Positions 35,801-38,176 of a DNA stretch of 38,176 nt are shown one piece after another (the stretch's first letter is position 1; every line of letters begins with the position of its first letter). The position numbers and the translations under genes are program-made. The notes beneath the pieces were generated by a model. It saw nothing but the letters and a program-made list of their open reading frames with translations, was not told the DNA's origin and did not search any database. Source of the DNA: Seison nebaliae. Taxonomy: Eukaryota; Rotifera; Pararotatoria; Seisonacea; Seisonidae. The stretch lies in assembly GCA_023231475.1 (NCBI GenBank), contig JALJEE010000863.1, positions 1 to 38,176 on the forward strand. The letters are read 5' to 3'.

Positions 35801-36519
35801 AGAAACAGTTTAAATTGGAATTGTTGTGTGATCGGTGAGGGAGGAGGTTCGTCCGATAATGTTCTGCTTATCATAATGGAATGATCTGTATGTAATGAGT
35901 GATCAATTAAAGGCATTTCTTACCCATTTGCTCATTTGGTTAATAAAATCTCGCGTATAATTCGATGCACTACCGACACACTAGTCATCTGTATTGTCTT
36001 CCTGAAAAATTTTGATAAAAATTGCCTTTTTCAATCATTATGTTATTGATATGCATTGTGTCATCGGCATACGCATCGTGCATTAATTTAACGATTTGTT
36101 TAATTTATTCTCCGATTCTCAACATATTTCTTCCTAATTTCCTGTTCTTTTTTAAATTACTTCATCATTATTACCAATTGTGCATATACCTCCAATCGTC
36201 CACTCGCATCTCCCCATAGATATTCTTTGGATGTAGATATATGTAGAGAACATGCGTATACATATTATGACTATATCAGATTAATGGTGATACATTTCTG
36301 CGAAGGAAATATGTAAAATTGGGAAGAATTAGGTGGAAAGAAGGAGAATAAAAAAGGAAATTATTTGTTTTGTTTATAAATTGACAATCATCTTGTTGTA
36401 ATATCGTTGTACATTGACCGACAATGATTATTGTTAGTAGTCCCACTACCGGAGACATGACAACATAAACGTAAATCATTCATCAATTATAATAATATGA
36501 GAAGATTATATTCGAAAAT
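35801..36519. other. Intergenic, coiled-coil gene to basic-protein gene
   Basis: About 720 bp. A hydrophobic open frame at 36022-36219 lacks an ATG start and is not called. Nothing else is supported. Confidence 0.45.
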
Positions 36520-37250
36520 ATGAATCACTTCATGGCACAACGTCAAACTTCAACTGAAATTTATAAGGATGGTATCTACATCGGCACATTCGATTCCATT
36601 GAACAGAAGAAGAAATATAAACCGAAATTTACTCAGAAACAATTCTCCATCGATCTCATGAAACTTCCCAACTATTCGAAACGTCTCCAAAACAATCGAA
36701 GTTGGACGGGTGAGCCAGTTCGACGAGTTCTCATGAAGCGAACGAGTGAAATTTTGAAAAGTCGACGTGACTTGTTTGCACATCGCAAGCAACAATTCCA
36801 TCAGACGATTAATGAATCTCACGAGTTCAATGAACGGAAGCAATTGTCGTCAAGAAGTAGCAATAGTGTATTCGAACACGTTAGAACGACATCAGCAACA
36901 ACCATCATCAAGAAACGACAACAAAGTGTTCAACGAGTGTCCTATTTTCCGTCTTGCTCTTTGACGTTAGTCTATTCTCATTTCTTCAACTTCCAATGCT
37001 CTTTTTCTTCCCCCACCCAAGTCGTGTGAGTGATTGGGGAGGAAAAGAGGAATAATATTCAGTTTCCATTTCTTGTCCAAGAATTGTAGGAATCTGTCGA
37101 TTTCTCTATTTTCGAGAAAATGCTTATATGTTTTATTAATGAATTGGAATATTCGAAAAATTTTCATTTCATATTTCAGTATATGAGAAACTCAGTTTCA
37201 AGGATGAATCGGATTCATTCGGTTCGCGAGTTGTACCTCCCTACAATTAG
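36520..37250 (+). CDS. Unrecognised basic protein (3' end uncertain)
   Basis: The first exon starts at ATG 36520 and encodes a hydrophilic, Arg/Lys/Gln/Ser-rich chain: TEIYKDGIYIGTFDSIEQKK, then FSIDLMKLPNYSKRLQ, SWTGEPVRRVLMKRTSEIL. My preferred model ends it at 36925 and splices (254-bp intron, TTTCAG acceptor at 37179) to 37180-37250, adding EKLSFKDESDSFGSRVVPPY; AATAAA at 37290 fits this end. An alternative joins in another frame that stays open to 37413. Unspliced, the frame ends at 37029. About 158 residues in the preferred model. No family recognised; likely disordered, perhaps nucleic-acid- or cytoskeleton-binding from its charge, which is only a guess. Confidence 0.5.
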
Positions 37251-37289
37251 ATATCATTCACTGCAAGAGAACGATACACGTATACATGG

Positions 37290-37295
37290 AATAAA
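37290..37295 (+). other. Poly(A) signal after the basic-protein gene
   Basis: AATAAA 40 bases after the proposed stop at 37250. A second copy follows near 37,408. Confidence 0.4.
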
Positions 37296-38176
37296 TAGAG
37301 TGCATGAAATATGTATATGTGCAATTACTTTCGATTTTAATGGAATTCCGATGTCTTTTACATTTTATCTGCTAACACATGTTAGAATCAGAGGAGAAAA
37401 GAAAAACAAATAAATTCCCTATATATTCTTCTTATTATCGACATATTGGATGAACTATCTACGTACCATTACATCATTATATAATTCCATGAAAGAATCA
37501 TTATTATTCCCCTTTAATAACGACAATTGTGAGTGGAAGGAGAATTTGAAGATGATAATAATGAAGTAGAATGTGCAATGTCCAACATTTCTCGTAGATG
37601 GGAACGAATTGGGATTCTTAATTCCTACCAACACAAACAGATATTGAGGAGAATAACCCAAAATTAGAGCGAGTGTTAATGAAGGATGATTTGGGAATAA
37701 TTTATGAAAATTATTATTTTTATATCCTCTTTTTCTCAATCCCACACTACTACCCATCGAATAGAGATGAACGTAATGTCCTCCCCAATTTCCACCATAT
37801 CAAATCGCCATATCTCATCGAATGCATTCCCGCTCCTAACAAACTAATCTTCCAATTCATTATATTAAATGGATAATTTCAATTGTTATTTGAGTCACTG
37901 TGAGAAAAACGACCTCCCGATTAGTTGGTCGATAGATTTGTAATTTTTAATTTGTTCGTTTCATGAAATTAAAAGACCATCGTTTAATGAACAATCAGAT
38001 GACGTTGAATATGAAAGAGTCAGCAATAGACAAATGACAGCGAAAAGAAGAAGAAAAAACTTTCCACATAATGGAATTTGATAGAATTAACGAACGACAT
38101 GGATGAGATAGCGGAGGAGGATGCACTTCCATTCCTATTGTTTTTCCTCATCTCCTCGACAATCCTAACATCAATG
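37296..38176. other. Right edge, no supported gene
   Basis: About 880 bp with short overlapping open frames on both strands, none with family resemblance or convincing splice sites. May be the flank of a gene beyond the window. Confidence 0.4.

Noticed and set aside
36022..36219. Signal-peptide-like hydrophobic frame
   Set aside because: No ATG at its start, and hydrophobic stretches are expected from T-rich DNA.
37455..37757. 100-codon minus-strand frame at the right edge
   Set aside because: No recognisable domain, overlapping other random frames, no splice or poly(A) support.

Overview
The window is nuclear DNA from a small-genome animal. Evidence for Metazoa: an Msx-class homeobox gene, a CUB/LDL-receptor-A membrane protein, an Aurora-type kinase, stomatin, a CD225/dispanin protein and an ENKD1-like enkurin-domain protein. 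The DNA is AT-rich and genes are tightly packed on both strands. Most introns are tiny: of 27 proposed here, 23 are 39-71 bp, one is 91 bp, and only three are 199-510 bp. An ENKD1-like gene suggests a lineage with cilia or ciliary centrioles. The overall pattern would suit a miniaturised or parasitic spiralian such as an orthonectid, but that is an inference from style; the species cannot be fixed from this window.

Left part (1-12,062), dense housekeeping block: an unrecognised disordered protein (+); Elp3 (-, intronless); an MSP/VAP-like tail-anchored protein (+); ENKD1-like (-); ribosomal protein S28 (-) with a probable U30-like C/D box snoRNA in its second intron; spermine synthase (-, eight exons); an Aurora-like kinase (+, intronless); and a stomatin (+, five exons). 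Several genes are only visible after splicing together 40-60 bp introns. Convergent neighbours are 130-160 bp apart, and in one pair the poly(A) signals cross.

Middle part (12,063-25,311), sparse: about 4.4 kb and 4.5 kb without convincing genes flank a secreted or membrane CUB + LDLa gene and lead up to the Msx homeobox gene, whose only intron (510 bp) is also unusually long. This is the layout expected of a developmental regulator with its cis-regulatory DNA.

Right part (25,312-38,176): an intronless 613-aa orphan protein, a LicD/fukutin-like type II membrane transferase, a basic protein with thirteen exact 10-residue repeats and a possible SANTA-like C-terminus, the proteasome alpha-7 (alpha4) subunit, a CD225/dispanin membrane protein with a PPxY motif, a possible 44-aa two-exon gene, an unrecognised coiled-coil protein, and an unrecognised basic protein at the right edge.

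The genes are mostly unrelated in function. The common themes are translation (Elp3, RPS28, snoRNA), cell division and cytoskeleton (Aurora, ENKD1, perhaps the repeat protein), membrane proteins, and one developmental regulator. All exon boundaries are read by eye from GT-AG sites, frame and family resemblance.
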